A DNA stretch of 64,000 nucleotides, from contig JALCCG010000094.1 of NCBI GenBank assembly GCA_023212695.1, positions 1 to 64,000 of the forward strand, in the 5' to 3' direction. Positions 50,850-59,054 of this stretch are shown here, in pieces. Both the position numbers and the translations under genes were made by a program. Each line of letters opens with the position of its first letter. Position 1 is the stretch's first letter. This DNA is from Sporisorium sorghi. Taxonomy: Eukaryota; Basidiomycota; Ustilaginomycetes; Ustilaginales; Ustilaginaceae. The notes below the pieces were generated by a model. That model worked only from the letters and a program-made list of their open reading frames with translations, ran no database searches and was not told the DNA's origin.

Positions 50850-53015
50850 ATGGTACAGACCACATTTCGTTATGGGGCTGTGATGCTGATCGTTCTTCTG
50901 CTTGTCGCTGGTGTTCGTACAGGTATGTTCTTTGAGGTGGACATATATCTGATCGGAACAGGTTTTGGGGTGCTCCTGCTGCTTATGGCGGGAGTACGGC
51001 TGTTCGGAACACGCTGGAGGGTGGCGGCAGTTCATCGTGTCATGATGCCGGATACTCTGCTGTTTGATAGAGGTCTGCCCGTTATCCTTGGGTGTATATG
51101 CGGCATCCTGTTGCTTTATGGATTTCATGGAATCAGAAGGCCGCTGTCGCTGGAGGGTACGATGAAGGAGATCGTTCTGTGGGGAGGTTATGGAGCCTTT
51201 GCAGCTGCTGCATGGAGCGTGTGCCGTACAGCAGAGGGTCTGAAGGCAATGCGGATGGGCTGGCATCTGCTGGGGGCAATTTTGTGCGGCAATGCGCTGC
51301 TTGCCGTGTACGGGCTCCTGGAGCTGCCGTATGGGATTCATTATACGGCGGATGCGGCGATCAGCGCGACGGGCGCGAGGCTTGGCGGACTGCTTCAGTA
51401 CCCGAACACGTTCGGGGCCGTGATGGCCGCCTTCCTGCTGGAGCGGCTGTTCGCGCTGCCGTCCGTCCCGTGGACTCGGACGAGCACGCTCCGCGCAGCG
51501 GCGGCCTTGCTGCCGCTGCTGCCCTACACCGCCGCGCTCCTCCTGACGGAGTCGCGCGGCGCCTGGCTCGCGGCCGCACTCGCGTGCGCGGCCGGCTTCG
51601 CCAAGGAGCGGCGTGCCTTCGCGCCGCTCCTTGTGGCTGCCGCCGCGCCTCTGGCAAGCGCGGCGCTGCTGTACGGCCAGCTGGCTGCTGCCCAGCTGGC
51701 TCCAGCGGTGCTGCCCGGCCTGCTGTGGCTGGCCGGGCTCTGGGCCGGCGGCGTCCTCGCCGGCCTGCTGCTGTGCCGCTGGCGGCACAGCGCGGGGCCC
51801 CGGCGGCGATATGCCGCGTCCGGGGCATCGGTGGCGGCGGCGCTGCTCGTCGCCGCCGCAGGCGTGCTGATCCTGCTGCAGGTGCAGGATCGGGCACTTG
51901 GCGGCGCGGCAACGCTTAGCGCGCGCCGCCTCATGTACAGCGACGCGTGGCAGCTGGCCCGGTCGTCGCTGTGGCTGGGACGGGGAGGGGAGACGTGGCG
52001 CCAATCGTACCTTGCCATTCAGTCCCAGCCTTATGTCGGAGCCGAGGTCCACAGCGGATATATTGATATTTTGCTGGACACAGGTTTCATCGGATTGGGA
52101 CTCGTCCTTATTCTGCTGATCTTTGTTCTGACCAAGCTCATGCAGGCAAACCCCCGAGCCATGCCCCCGGCCATCGTGCTGATCGCGCATGCGGCAGTCG
52201 ATTTTGACTGGAGTTTTGGACTGGTATGGCTAATGCTGCTGTGGATCGCAGCGATCGGGTTGGCTGAAGGCATCTCCGGCCAGGAGCCCCGGCATGGACA
52301 TACTGCAGCGCAAAGGCGCTGGCAATTCAAGCTGGCGGTACCACTGCAAGCGGTCGTCCGGGAAGGAAAACAGGCCCATCCGGCTTGGAGGCTGCTCAGT
52401 CTGACAGCCATCCTGATGCTGCTGGGCTGGACAGTTCTCGCAGCTTCCTTGGGCATCAGCGAAGTCAACCGCCGTGCTGCTGCATCGGCTTCAGACGGAG
52501 GGCAGATCGCGCTGCTCCAATCCGCATTAAAGTGGAATCCTGCCAACACGAGTGCAGCAATGAGCTTGTCCGATCGGCTGCAGCCCAATCAGCGAATCCC
52601 GCTGCTGAAGAGGAGTATGGTCTATGCACCCGAACACCCGGGGCTTAGCTGGAGGCTGGCAGAAGCGTATTCCCTTCGAGGCGAATCAAAGGCAGCGGCG
52701 GCTTGGTATGACAGGAGCCTAACCCTGGACCGCTTCAATGCAGTTAAGCAAACCCGAGCCGTGCTGAAGCTGGCCTCCCTCGCGGACTGGCACCATACGG
52801 CAGGAGAGCAGGCCGAATCGATCCAAGCAGCTCGGTCTGCTCTGGCCATCCTACAGCGCTATCGTTCTCTTGCCGGAGGACTTCATGACATCACCCAACT
52901 TCGAAATGATCGGGAGTTTTATCTGACCATGCTTGCGAACCGGCAGGTGAAGCGTCTGGAGAACAGGCTCGGTCTAGGACATAAACGCTTAAGTTCTCCA
53001 GGCCACCGATTGTGA
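50850..53015 (+). CDS. O-antigen ligase/polymerase-like membrane protein with TPR tail
   Basis: The product is about 721 residues with some 11-12 membrane segments up to about residue 540, then a soluble C-terminus with TPR-like helices (about 550-700). LLTESRGAWLAAALA and LGRGGETWRQSYLAIQSQPY followed by VHSGYIDILLDTGFIGLG are typical of the Wzy_C / O-antigen ligase family, which polymerises or transfers surface polysaccharide outside the membrane. No other glycan gene adjoins it. The middle (about 51480-51960) is far richer in G and C than its surroundings. The start at 50850 follows GGGGTG but is not certain. Confidence 0.82.
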   Translation: MVQTTFRYGAVMLIVLLLVAGVRTGMFFEVDIYLIGTGFGVLLLLMAGVRLFGTRWRVAAVHRVMMPDTLLFDRGLPVILGCICGILLLYGFHGIRRPLSLEGTMKEIVLWGGYGAFAAAAWSVCRTAEGLKAMRMGWHLLGAILCGNALLAVYGLLELPYGIHYTADAAISATGARLGGLLQYPNTFGAVMAAFLLERLFALPSVPWTRTSTLRAAAALLPLLPYTAALLLTESRGAWLAAALACAAGFAKERRAFAPLLVAAAAPLASAALLYGQLAAAQLAPAVLPGLLWLAGLWAGGVLAGLLLCRWRHSAGPRRRYAASGASVAAALLVAAAGVLILLQVQDRALGGAATLSARRLMYSDAWQLARSSLWLGRGGETWRQSYLAIQSQPYVGAEVHSGYIDILLDTGFIGLGLVLILLIFVLTKLMQANPRAMPPAIVLIAHAAVDFDWSFGLVWLMLLWIAAIGLAEGISGQEPRHGHTAAQRRWQFKLAVPLQAVVREGKQAHPAWRLLSLTAILMLLGWTVLAASLGISEVNRRAAASASDGGQIALLQSALKWNPANTSAAMSLSDRLQPNQRIPLLKRSMVYAPEHPGLSWRLAEAYSLRGESKAAAAWYDRSLTLDRFNAVKQTRAVLKLASLADWHHTAGEQAESIQAARSALAILQRYRSLAGGLHDITQLRNDREFYLTMLANRQVKRLENRLGLGHKRLSSPGHRL

Positions 53016-53084
53016 AATCATGAGTCGAAGGATGCCGCTTCCTTGTTACGCTTAGGGTTTCATGGCAACTGAAGGCAGCAGGGG

Positions 53085-53399
53085 CTACCCGCCAAAAGCA
53101 TCCCGGAACGCGGAAGCCAACTGGCGTTCCGGGACCTCCCATAACTCTGCCAGCTCACTGCATACCTCTTTTTCCCACCACTCGCACAGCAGCTTTTTGT
53201 TGCTATGGTTATCGTGGATCCAGATCAGGTTGCCAATCACTTTCCGGTAATACAATTCTTCTCCTTGCTTCAGGCTTTCCGGGGGAATGTACAGCTTGAG
53301 GCGTTTGGTCGTTCGGTATAATTCTTTGCTGCAGGCCCGCCTGATACCGCGGGGGGAGGGGGGCTTGCTGCCGGGTTGTTTGGCATGGGGAGAATGCAT
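53085..53399 (-). CDS. small protein of unknown function
   Basis: The 104-residue product has a basic, proline-rich start (HSPHAKQPGSKPPSPRGIRRA). A compact region with LKQGEELYYRKVIGNLIWIH, then LLCEWWEKEVCSELAELWEV and QLASAFRDAFGG follows. No membrane segment is present. GGAGTGAG gives the ATG at 53399; the open frame reaches 53426. I do not recognise the family. Near its 3' end, inside the gene, lies a perfect 11-bp inverted repeat (53101-53134). Confidence 0.65.
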   Translation of the reverse strand: MHSPHAKQPGSKPPSPRGIRRACSKELYRTTKRLKLYIPPESLKQGEELYYRKVIGNLIWIHDNHSNKKLLCEWWEKEVCSELAELWEVPERQLASAFRDAFGG

Positions 53400-53550
53400 A
53401 CGTGACTCACTCCTTTGCTTCACCATATGTCCTGAAACGGGCGGAAGTCACTGTGCCGCCTATAAATGGGCGCAGTAGAAGGCATGTCCCGGGCTGTGTT
53501 AGAATAGGCTAGTATAAGAAATCAACGCAGTAGGGAAGCGGGGGACGGGC

Positions 53551-54159
53551 GTGGAATTCTTTTACGAGGCTGTCGGTCAATTGTTTGCATGGATCCAGCA
53601 ACTGGGTTATTTCGGCATCATGCTCGGCTTGATGGTAGAGGTCATCCCGAGTGAGATCGTATTGGCATATGGGGGATATCTGGTTTCCTTGGGCGAGGTT
53701 CATTTTCTGGGGGCCATGCTCTTCGGTACCATTGGCGGCGTATTGGCACAGTTGTTTATTTATTGGATCGGCCGTTACGGCGGAAGACCCTTCTTGGAGA
53801 AGTACGGGAAGTACATATTGATTAAGAAGAAGCATATTGATTACGCCGAGGAGTGGTTTGGCAAGTACGGCACGGGCGTTATTTTTACGGCCCGGTTTGT
53901 GCCTGTTGTCAGACACGCTATATCGATTCCGGCCGGCATATCCAAGATGAATGTAGGCCGGTTTACGCTTCTGACCACATTAGCCGTAATTCCGTGGACG
54001 GCATTATTTTTATACCTTGGCTTGCTTCTGGGAGACCAGTGGGAGCACATCGATGAGAAGGCAGGGCCATACGTGCAGGAAATTCTGCTGGGGGCACTGG
54101 CCGTCATGATTCTTTATTTTTTGATAAAATGGATAAAATCAGCGAAGGCGAGGTCGTAA
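53551..54159 (+). CDS. DedA-family membrane protein
   Basis: The 202-residue protein has about five membrane segments. GLMVEVIPSEIVLAYGGYL (re-entrant helix with the conserved acidic and Pro residues), FLGAMLFGTIGGVLAQLFIYWIGR and FTARFVPVVRHAISIPAGIS-like sequence are typical of DedA proteins, some of which act as undecaprenyl-phosphate or other lipid scramblases/flippases. The start is GTG after GGGGGACGGGC. It is followed by a thioredoxin-like gene after 3 nt, so the two are co-transcribed. Confidence 0.9.
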   Translation: MEFFYEAVGQLFAWIQQLGYFGIMLGLMVEVIPSEIVLAYGGYLVSLGEVHFLGAMLFGTIGGVLAQLFIYWIGRYGGRPFLEKYGKYILIKKKHIDYAEEWFGKYGTGVIFTARFVPVVRHAISIPAGISKMNVGRFTLLTTLAVIPWTALFLYLGLLLGDQWEHIDEKAGPYVQEILLGALAVMILYFLIKWIKSAKARS

Positions 54160-54162
54160 CGA

Positions 54163-54729
54163 ATGAGTATGAATATGGCAAATCATTTGGGAACAGGCAT
54201 ATCTCCTCAGCAGTTTATGGATGGCATGCAGAAGAATCAGGACACCTTCAAGGCAGGGTATGAACAGTTTGCCTGGGAGAATGAAGAGGACAAGGAATTT
54301 TTCGAGAGTCTGAATTTCCGCGATGACCTGCGGGTCCTTATTCTGGCAGCGGATTGGTGCGGTGATGTTGCGCGTAATATTCCTGTGGTGTTCCGTGCGA
54401 TGGAGACGGCGGGAATCGAGACCGAAGTGCTTATTATGGAAGAAAACCTGGATGTGATGGATGAGTTTCTAACCATGGGTGGGCGCTCGGTGCCGGTTGT
54501 TATTATTTCCGATACCGGTGGTCATGTTCTCGGCACATGGGGACCGCGTCCGGCACACGTACAGAAGTTCATGATTCAGTTCAAGCAGGACAACCCGGAT
54601 CGTGAAGCACCGGATTATCAGGATAACCTTGCCGCAGCACGTCAGAGCATCATTCAAGCCTATGGAGAAGGGTACGAGGTTCACGCTGCTATTATTAAGG
54701 AATTGCGCGAACTGATCTCGGGATTCTAA
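54163..54729 (+). CDS. thioredoxin-family protein with WCGD site
   Basis: The 188-residue product has the strand-loop LRVLILAADWCGDVARNIPV (about residues 46-65), where the thioredoxin CxxC position reads CGDV with only one cysteine. GGRSVPVVIISDTGGHVL later supplies the cis-proline. It belongs to the group of thioredoxin-like proteins of Firmicutes with this single-cysteine site. A simple disulfide reductase role is therefore doubtful; a monothiol mechanism is possible. It sits between the DedA and hydrolase genes with gaps of 3 and 2 nt. Confidence 0.82.
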   Translation: MSMNMANHLGTGISPQQFMDGMQKNQDTFKAGYEQFAWENEEDKEFFESLNFRDDLRVLILAADWCGDVARNIPVVFRAMETAGIETEVLIMEENLDVMDEFLTMGGRSVPVVIISDTGGHVLGTWGPRPAHVQKFMIQFKQDNPDREAPDYQDNLAAARQSIIQAYGEGYEVHAAIIKELRELISGF

Positions 54730-54731
54730 TC

Positions 54732-55370
54732 ATGACACTTCATATTGAAACCTTCAATTTAGGACCGCTTCAGACAAACGCCTACCTGCTGACAGGCCCC
54801 GTGGAAGGCAAAGCGGTTATTATCGACCCGGGGATGAACCCGGGTCCCTTGCTTAAGCGGATTGCCGATTTGGAGATTGAAGCCATCCTGCTGACGCATG
54901 CACATTTCGACCATATGGGCGGCGTCGAGGAAATCCGCAAGCTAAAGGGCTGTCCCGTCTATCTGCATTCCATTGAGAGCGATTGGCTGACCAATCCGAA
55001 GCTTAACGGCTCATTGATGTGGCCGCAGGTGAGTGCGCCGTTGTCAACCGAACCGGCGGAGTTTGATTTGGCGGACGGACTGGAGCTGCAGTTGGTTGGA
55101 CATACGTTCAAGGTCTATCATACGCCGGGTCATTCCCCGGGTTCCGTCAGTTTTCGGAGTGGAAACGATCTCTTCTCGGGCGATGTGCTGTTCCGTTTAG
55201 GTGTGGGACGCACGGATCTTCCGGGCGGCCGTGAGCGCGATTTAGTGGACTCCATTCAAAATACGCTGTATACATTCCCTGATGAGGTCGTTGTTTACCC
55301 TGGACATGGACCAAGGACAACCATTGGCTATGAAAAGCAGCAGAACCCCTACGTCTCCGCGAGTCGGTGA
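54732..55370 (+). CDS. yqgX: MBL-fold hydrolase, glyoxalase II-like (YqgX)
   Basis: The 212-residue product has THAHFDHMGG (about residues 54-63), HTPGHSPGSVSF, LFSGDVLF and YPGHGP, the complete metal set of glyoxalase II-like hydrolases. NLGPLQTNAYLL at the start and GVGRTDLPGG are typical of Bacillus YqgX, a bacillithiol-linked glyoxalase II in B. subtilis by prior knowledge. It ends the dedA-thioredoxin-hydrolase operon. No clear terminator follows. Confidence 0.88.
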   Translation: MTLHIETFNLGPLQTNAYLLTGPVEGKAVIIDPGMNPGPLLKRIADLEIEAILLTHAHFDHMGGVEEIRKLKGCPVYLHSIESDWLTNPKLNGSLMWPQVSAPLSTEPAEFDLADGLELQLVGHTFKVYHTPGHSPGSVSFRSGNDLFSGDVLFRLGVGRTDLPGGRERDLVDSIQNTLYTFPDEVVVYPGHGPRTTIGYEKQQNPYVSASR

Positions 55371-55404
55371 GGATAACATCCGACAAAAACCGGGAATATT
55401 TGTC

Positions 55405-55433
55405 TGGACAAGTTAAGACAAGATTGATACAAT
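55405..55433 (+). promoter_or_regulatory. good sigma-A promoter with no clear gene
   Basis: TGGACA and TACAAT are spaced by 17 nt (5/6 at each box). The predicted start is near 55440. Confidence 0.55.
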
Positions 55434-55460
55434 ACGGTTAATTAAATGTTACCCATTGCG

Positions 55461-55500
55461 AAGCACGCAGACTGTGGAATTTATCCCGGTTTGCGTTCTT
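55461..55500 (+). other. hairpin downstream of an orphan promoter
   Basis: AAGCACGCA pairs with TGCGTTCTT (one mismatch) and is followed by TTATTTTAT. With the promoter at 55405 it could delimit a small RNA of about 70 nt or a leader for the frame at 55549. Confidence 0.35.
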
Positions 55501-55548
55501 TTATTTTATGGGGAGTTTTGGCATGGACGTGATTAGGGGGAAGCGCCT

Positions 55549-55740
55549 TTGAGGAAGGATCATCTATCGCTGTTGAACGGGAATGTTACAAGAAGCGACG
55601 AAGTTGATCGACAACCCGATTCGAAGCGGCCAGCTCAGACGGAAATAACTTCGGTTGTCTGGGACCGGCTCGTGAAGGACGAGGGAATAGCGCAGCAGCC
55701 ATGGTTTCATCGGCTGCAATGTATAAGATTTAATGAATGA
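55549..55740 (+). CDS. doubtful 63-codon ORF
   Basis: A TTG start follows AGGGGGAAGCGCC at good spacing. The product is hydrophilic (MRKDHLSLLNGNVTRSDEVD...) and matches nothing I know. It could be real because of the ribosome binding site and the promoter 115 nt upstream, or chance. Confidence 0.25.
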   Translation: MRKDHLSLLNGNVTRSDEVDRQPDSKRPAQTEITSVVWDRLVKDEGIAQQPWFHRLQCIRFNE

Positions 55741-55800
55741 CATTGGAATGCAAACCTGACACCCTCATCATGAAGTTTTAATTTTAATCTAATCGCGAAG

Positions 55801-55832
55801 GCAGCCGGAACATGGTCGGCTGCTATTTTTTT
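55801..55832 (+). terminator. rho-independent terminator
   Basis: GCAGCCG pairs with CGGCTGC around 9 nt, followed by TATTTTTTT. It separates the preceding unit from the sigY operon. Confidence 0.85.
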
Positions 55833-55927
55833 GTGCGTTTTACAGACTTCCTGACGAATTTAAGTCTCATTATAATGGGACCTATATAAATTACATCATT
55901 TGGTACAGGATAAAGGCATGAACCATT

Positions 55928-55953
55928 TGAACGATTGGATCGGGTTCGTCGTA
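55928..55953 (+). promoter_or_regulatory. probable sigma-Y autoregulatory promoter
   Basis: TGAACG, 16 nt, CGTA. The -35 equals the sigma-Y element I recall from B. subtilis (TGAACG...CGTC). An overlapping CGTC lies 13 nt from the -35. It lies 37 nt before sigY. Confidence 0.6.
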
Positions 55954-55990
55954 TTACGTATGCAAGACGAAAGAAGGTGATGAGTTCATC

Positions 55991-56536
55991 ATGCTCCCTG
56001 ATGAAGAGGATTTGATACGGCAAGCGCAGCGGGGAGATGCTGCGGCGATGGCCCAACTATTCAAGCAGCATTACTCCTTTCTCTATAAATATTTGCTTAA
56101 AGTGACAATGGATCCGATGATCGCGGAGGATACGGCACAGGACACCATCGTTCGATGCATGGAGAATATGGCCCGATATAACGGAACTTCGTCCTTCTCC
56201 TCATGGATGATCACGATTGCTACGCGGCTGTTTATCGATCACGCCCGGCGTAAGAAACGGGAGAAGAAATGGCTGGAGCAGGAGGGGGTTCAAGCGGCAA
56301 GGCGGATGCGCTGGCAGATGGAGCGGCGGGGTGAAGAATGGACGGATATGCTGGACGGATTATCCCGTTTATCCGAGGATCACCGGATCGCGATATTGCT
56401 GAAGCATTATTACGGCTACAGCTATGATCAAATCGGAAGCATGCTGGGCATACCCGAGGGTACAGCGAAATCACGGACAGCATACGGCATTAAACAGCTG
56501 CGAAAGGAGATGGGTGACGATGGCCAAAGTACCTGA
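55991..56536 (+). CDS. sigY: ECF sigma factor SigY
   Basis: The 181-residue product has region 2 (about residues 25-90: FLYKYLLKVTMDPMIAEDTAQDTIVRC and FSSWMITIATRLFIDHARR) and region 4 (about 120-170, ending YSYDQIGSMLGIPEGTAKSRT). It has no region 3, the ECF form. The five genes after it are in the order of B. subtilis yxlCDEFG, so it is called SigY. Its activity is expected to be held by YxlC and YxlD at the membrane. It overlaps yxlC by 17 nt. Confidence 0.9.
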   Translation: MLPDEEDLIRQAQRGDAAAMAQLFKQHYSFLYKYLLKVTMDPMIAEDTAQDTIVRCMENMARYNGTSSFSSWMITIATRLFIDHARRKKREKKWLEQEGVQAARRMRWQMERRGEEWTDMLDGLSRLSEDHRIAILLKHYYGYSYDQIGSMLGIPEGTAKSRTAYGIKQLRKEMGDDGQST

Positions 56537-56858
56537 GAATGAAGACGATTTATGGATTGAAGGATTGAACACGGAGATGAAGCGGGTAGATCAATTGTTT
56601 GACGATGTGCCGTCACCTTCCATGGAAGGACTGCAAATGCTGGCCGTTCATACGCTGGAGCGTCAGCGGCGACGGATGAGATATGAATTCATGCTCTTTC
56701 TCTTGGTTGCATCTTTTATCGTGGGAGGGGGATTGCTGGCCGCCCTGGCAGCGCCGCTTATTCTTCTGTTCATTCACGGGATCGGAATGATTGCGGGCAT
56801 TGCCACTCTTCTATTTTCCAAAAGACTGAGATCTGCCGGAAAGAAGGGGACTCCATGA
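56520..56858 (+). CDS. yxlC: YxlC-like negative regulator of SigY
   Basis: The 112-residue product has a charged cytosolic part (DLWIEGLNTEMKRVDQLFDD) and two hydrophobic segments (about residues 58-78 and 80-98). This fits YxlC, a membrane anti-sigma factor for SigY. AAAGGAGATGGGTGACG gives the ATG at 56520, inside the end of sigY; the frame upstream of this is a shadow of sigY. Its stop overlaps yxlD. Confidence 0.85.
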   Translation: MAKVPENEDDLWIEGLNTEMKRVDQLFDDVPSPSMEGLQMLAVHTLERQRRRMRYEFMLFLLVASFIVGGGLLAALAAPLILLFIHGIGMIAGIATLLFSKRLRSAGKKGTP

Positions 56859-57064
56859 ATGAAATGAATGAGTCCTCGATTTGGATCATTATTGCAGCCG
56901 TTGTACTTGTGCTGGTACAAGGGACATGGCTGTTCTTGGATGCGAGGAAGCGGGGGCTTGGCAAAATGGCTTGGTTTTGGGGGATATGGGGCTCGACCAC
57001 ATCGCCGACACCGCTGATATTTTACTGGATATTCGTTATCCGCAAGAACCGCCGCAAGCCTTAA
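56855..57064 (+). CDS. yxlD: YxlD-like small membrane protein
   Basis: The 69-residue product has two hydrophobic segments (about residues 8-26 and 40-60), with LDARKRGLGKMAWFWGIWG between them. This is the pattern of YxlD, which works with YxlC to restrain SigY in B. subtilis. It overlaps yxlC by 4 nt (ATGA), a sign of translational coupling. Confidence 0.82.
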   Translation: MNEMNESSIWIIIAAVVLVLVQGTWLFLDARKRGLGKMAWFWGIWGSTTSPTPLIFYWIFVIRKNRRKP

Positions 57065-57098
57065 GTTCTTTCATTATATAGAAAAGAGGAGGATGATT

Positions 57099-57293
57099 AT
57101 GGAGATTAATTGGGGATTGATTTGGCCGATCCTTGCACTGCAAGCGATTCTCGCTGTAACAGGTCTTGTCTCACTGTTCAAGGCAGAACCGGCGAACATA
57201 CGAGGACCGAGATGGATGTGGGTGCTCATTATACTGCTCGGCAACATTCTGGGCAGCATTGCTTATTTTGCCGCGGGGAGGAGGGAGACATGA
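57099..57293 (+). CDS. yxlE: YxlE-like protein, PLDc_N type
   Basis: The 64-residue product has a first membrane helix (WGLIWPILALQAILAVTGLVSL) and a second (WMWVLIILLGNILGSIAYFAAG). That is the two-helix PLDc_N domain found alone in YxlE. AGAGGAGG lies 6 nt before the ATG at 57099. It overlaps yxlF by 4 nt. Its role in the operon is not known. Confidence 0.85.
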   Translation: MEINWGLIWPILALQAILAVTGLVSLFKAEPANIRGPRWMWVLIILLGNILGSIAYFAAGRRET

Positions 57294-58213
57294 CGGAGAA
57301 ACTTCTGAGTATTCATGAACTTACCAAAAGCATTGGAAGCATCACGCCGGTCAAAGGCATATCGTTTGATCTGAAGCGTGGAGGCTGCACGGCACTGCTG
57401 GGCCCGAACGGCGCAGGCAAAACAACGACCCTGCGCATGCTGGCAGGATTGATTCCCCCAACACGGGGAGAGATCAAGCATGGGTCAGCGGATAAGCAAA
57501 CAAACGACTGGCGACATCGAATTGGCTACTTGCCGCAATACCCGAAGTTCTACAGCTGGATGAGCGGTAAGGAATACTTGTCTTTCAGCGCCAAGCTGTC
57601 GGGATTGTCCGGACAAAAAGCGCTCCAGCGGAGTCAGGAAGTGATCGAGATGGTTGGACTCCAGCAAGCATCCAAACGGCGTATTTCCGGTTATTCCGGC
57701 GGGATGAAGCAGCGGCTTGGCATTGCTCAAGCGCTTGTGCACGAGCCGGAGCTGATTATGCTGGACGAGCCGGTATCTGCACTCGATCCGATCGGGCGCC
57801 GCGAGGTCATGGATTTGCTGAACCGTCTGCGAGGAGAAGTGACGATTCTGTTCTCCACCCATGTGCTTCATGATGCGGAAGAGATTTGTGATGACATGGT
57901 GCTGATGGTTGACGGAGAAATTGCAGAGAAGGGTGCGCTGAGCGAGCTCCGCAGCAAATACCGGCAGCCGGTCCTCTCCATTGAGGTAGAACCAGGAGAG
58001 CGTGAACTTGCATGGCTCCACGGTCTCTCCAAGCGATCCTTTGTCCAAGAGGCAGAGGTTGGCAAACACAGAGCGAAGCTGACGGTAACGGATATGGGGG
58101 CAGCGCGTGCAGCGTTAATCAAGGAGCTTGCGGATAACGGGATCGAACTCCTCCGTTTTGAAGCAGGTACTTCCTCGCTGGAGGATATGTTTATGAAGGT
58201 GGTGGGCCCATGA
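57290..58213 (+). CDS. yxlF: ABC transporter ATPase YxlF
   Basis: The 307-residue ATPase has Walker A GPNGAGKTT (about residues 38-46), Q-loop IGYLPQYPKF, signature YSGGMKQRLG, Walker B LIMLDEPVSALDP and switch STHVLHDAEE. The C-terminal ~80 residues are typical of ABC-2 exporters. It pairs with YxlG. The frame runs upstream to 57110 through yxlE; the ATG overlapping the yxlE stop, after GGGGAGGAGGGAG, is the likely start. Confidence 0.93.
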   Translation: MTEKLLSIHELTKSIGSITPVKGISFDLKRGGCTALLGPNGAGKTTTLRMLAGLIPPTRGEIKHGSADKQTNDWRHRIGYLPQYPKFYSWMSGKEYLSFSAKLSGLSGQKALQRSQEVIEMVGLQQASKRRISGYSGGMKQRLGIAQALVHEPELIMLDEPVSALDPIGRREVMDLLNRLRGEVTILFSTHVLHDAEEICDDMVLMVDGEIAEKGALSELRSKYRQPVLSIEVEPGERELAWLHGLSKRSFVQEAEVGKHRAKLTVTDMGAARAALIKELADNGIELLRFEAGTSSLEDMFMKVVGP

Positions 58214-58986
58214 AGCCGTTCTGGATTTATTATCAAAAGGAGATGCTCGAAGCCAGCCGTACTTACAAATGGATCTGGGTTCCTGCGGTTTTTCTGCTTC
58301 TTGGCATTATGCAGCCGGTATCTACTTATTATTTGCCGGAAATTTTAACCATGTCGGGGGAGGTTCCTCCGGAAGCGGCGGCATTGTTCACGATTCCGTC
58401 CGCTGATAGTGTCATGGCATCAACGTTAAGCCAGTTTAGTACCATCGGACTGCTGGTGCTTGTACTGGCCGGGATGAACACCGTAGCAGGGGAGCGGGCA
58501 ACCGGTACGGCTGAGCTTGTACTCACCCGAACGGTATCCACGCTGCCGATGATGGGCGCGAAATGGGCAGCCATGATGACTTTAATGTTGGTTTCCTTCG
58601 CGCTTGGGCTTGCCGGTGCAGCATATTATACGCATCAGCTCATTGGTCCCTTGGAATGGGAGGCCGTGGCGAGCGGCGGATTGCTGTATGCTGTATGGCT
58701 TGCCTGGATCGTAACGCTAGTTCTTCCGCTTGGTGCGGTCCTTCGAGGTCCTGCCGCAGCGTTCATTAGCTTGGGAACGGCTGCTGCTCTCTCGCTGTTG
58801 TCCGGCTTGCTGCCTTCCCGTTTTCAGTGGAGTCCGGGCCGGTTAAGCAGTATGGCTGCAGAGTGGATGCTGGGTGCGGGAGCCGGTGCCTGGGCACCTG
58901 TCATCGCTGCTTTGCTTATCATGCTGCTGTCCATTATCGCTGCTGCAGGGCTGCTCAGAAGAAGTCCGTTATCTCCGCAATCCTAG
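58210..58986 (+). CDS. yxlG: ABC-2 permease YxlG
   Basis: The 258-residue membrane protein has about six helices, with NTVAGERATGTAELVLTRTVS as the conserved cytosolic loop of ABC-2 permeases (about residues 94-114). With YxlF it forms an exporter of unknown substrate, the output of the sigY operon. It overlaps yxlF by 4 nt. A hairpin follows. Confidence 0.9.
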   Translation: MKPFWIYYQKEMLEASRTYKWIWVPAVFLLLGIMQPVSTYYLPEILTMSGEVPPEAAALFTIPSADSVMASTLSQFSTIGLLVLVLAGMNTVAGERATGTAELVLTRTVSTLPMMGAKWAAMMTLMLVSFALGLAGAAYYTHQLIGPLEWEAVASGGLLYAVWLAWIVTLVLPLGAVLRGPAAAFISLGTAAALSLLSGLLPSRFQWSPGRLSSMAAEWMLGAGAGAWAPVIAALLIMLLSIIAAAGLLRRSPLSPQS

Positions 58987-58989
58987 TTT

Positions 58990-59043
58990 CCATGGGAGAT
59001 TCAGGTTTATTCTGAATCGCATGGACATCTCTATCTTTTTTTA
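58990..59043 (+). terminator. sigY operon terminator
   Basis: CCATG...GATTCAG pairs with CTGAATC.CATGG; a T7 stretch follows after about 12 nt. Confidence 0.6.
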
Positions 59044-59054
59044 GTAGACTATGA

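Noticed and set aside
50844..52190. 448-codon minus-strand frame across the O-antigen-ligase-like gene
   Set aside because: The GC-rich core opens all frames; the product is low-complexity Arg/Gln/Ala, with no start signal.
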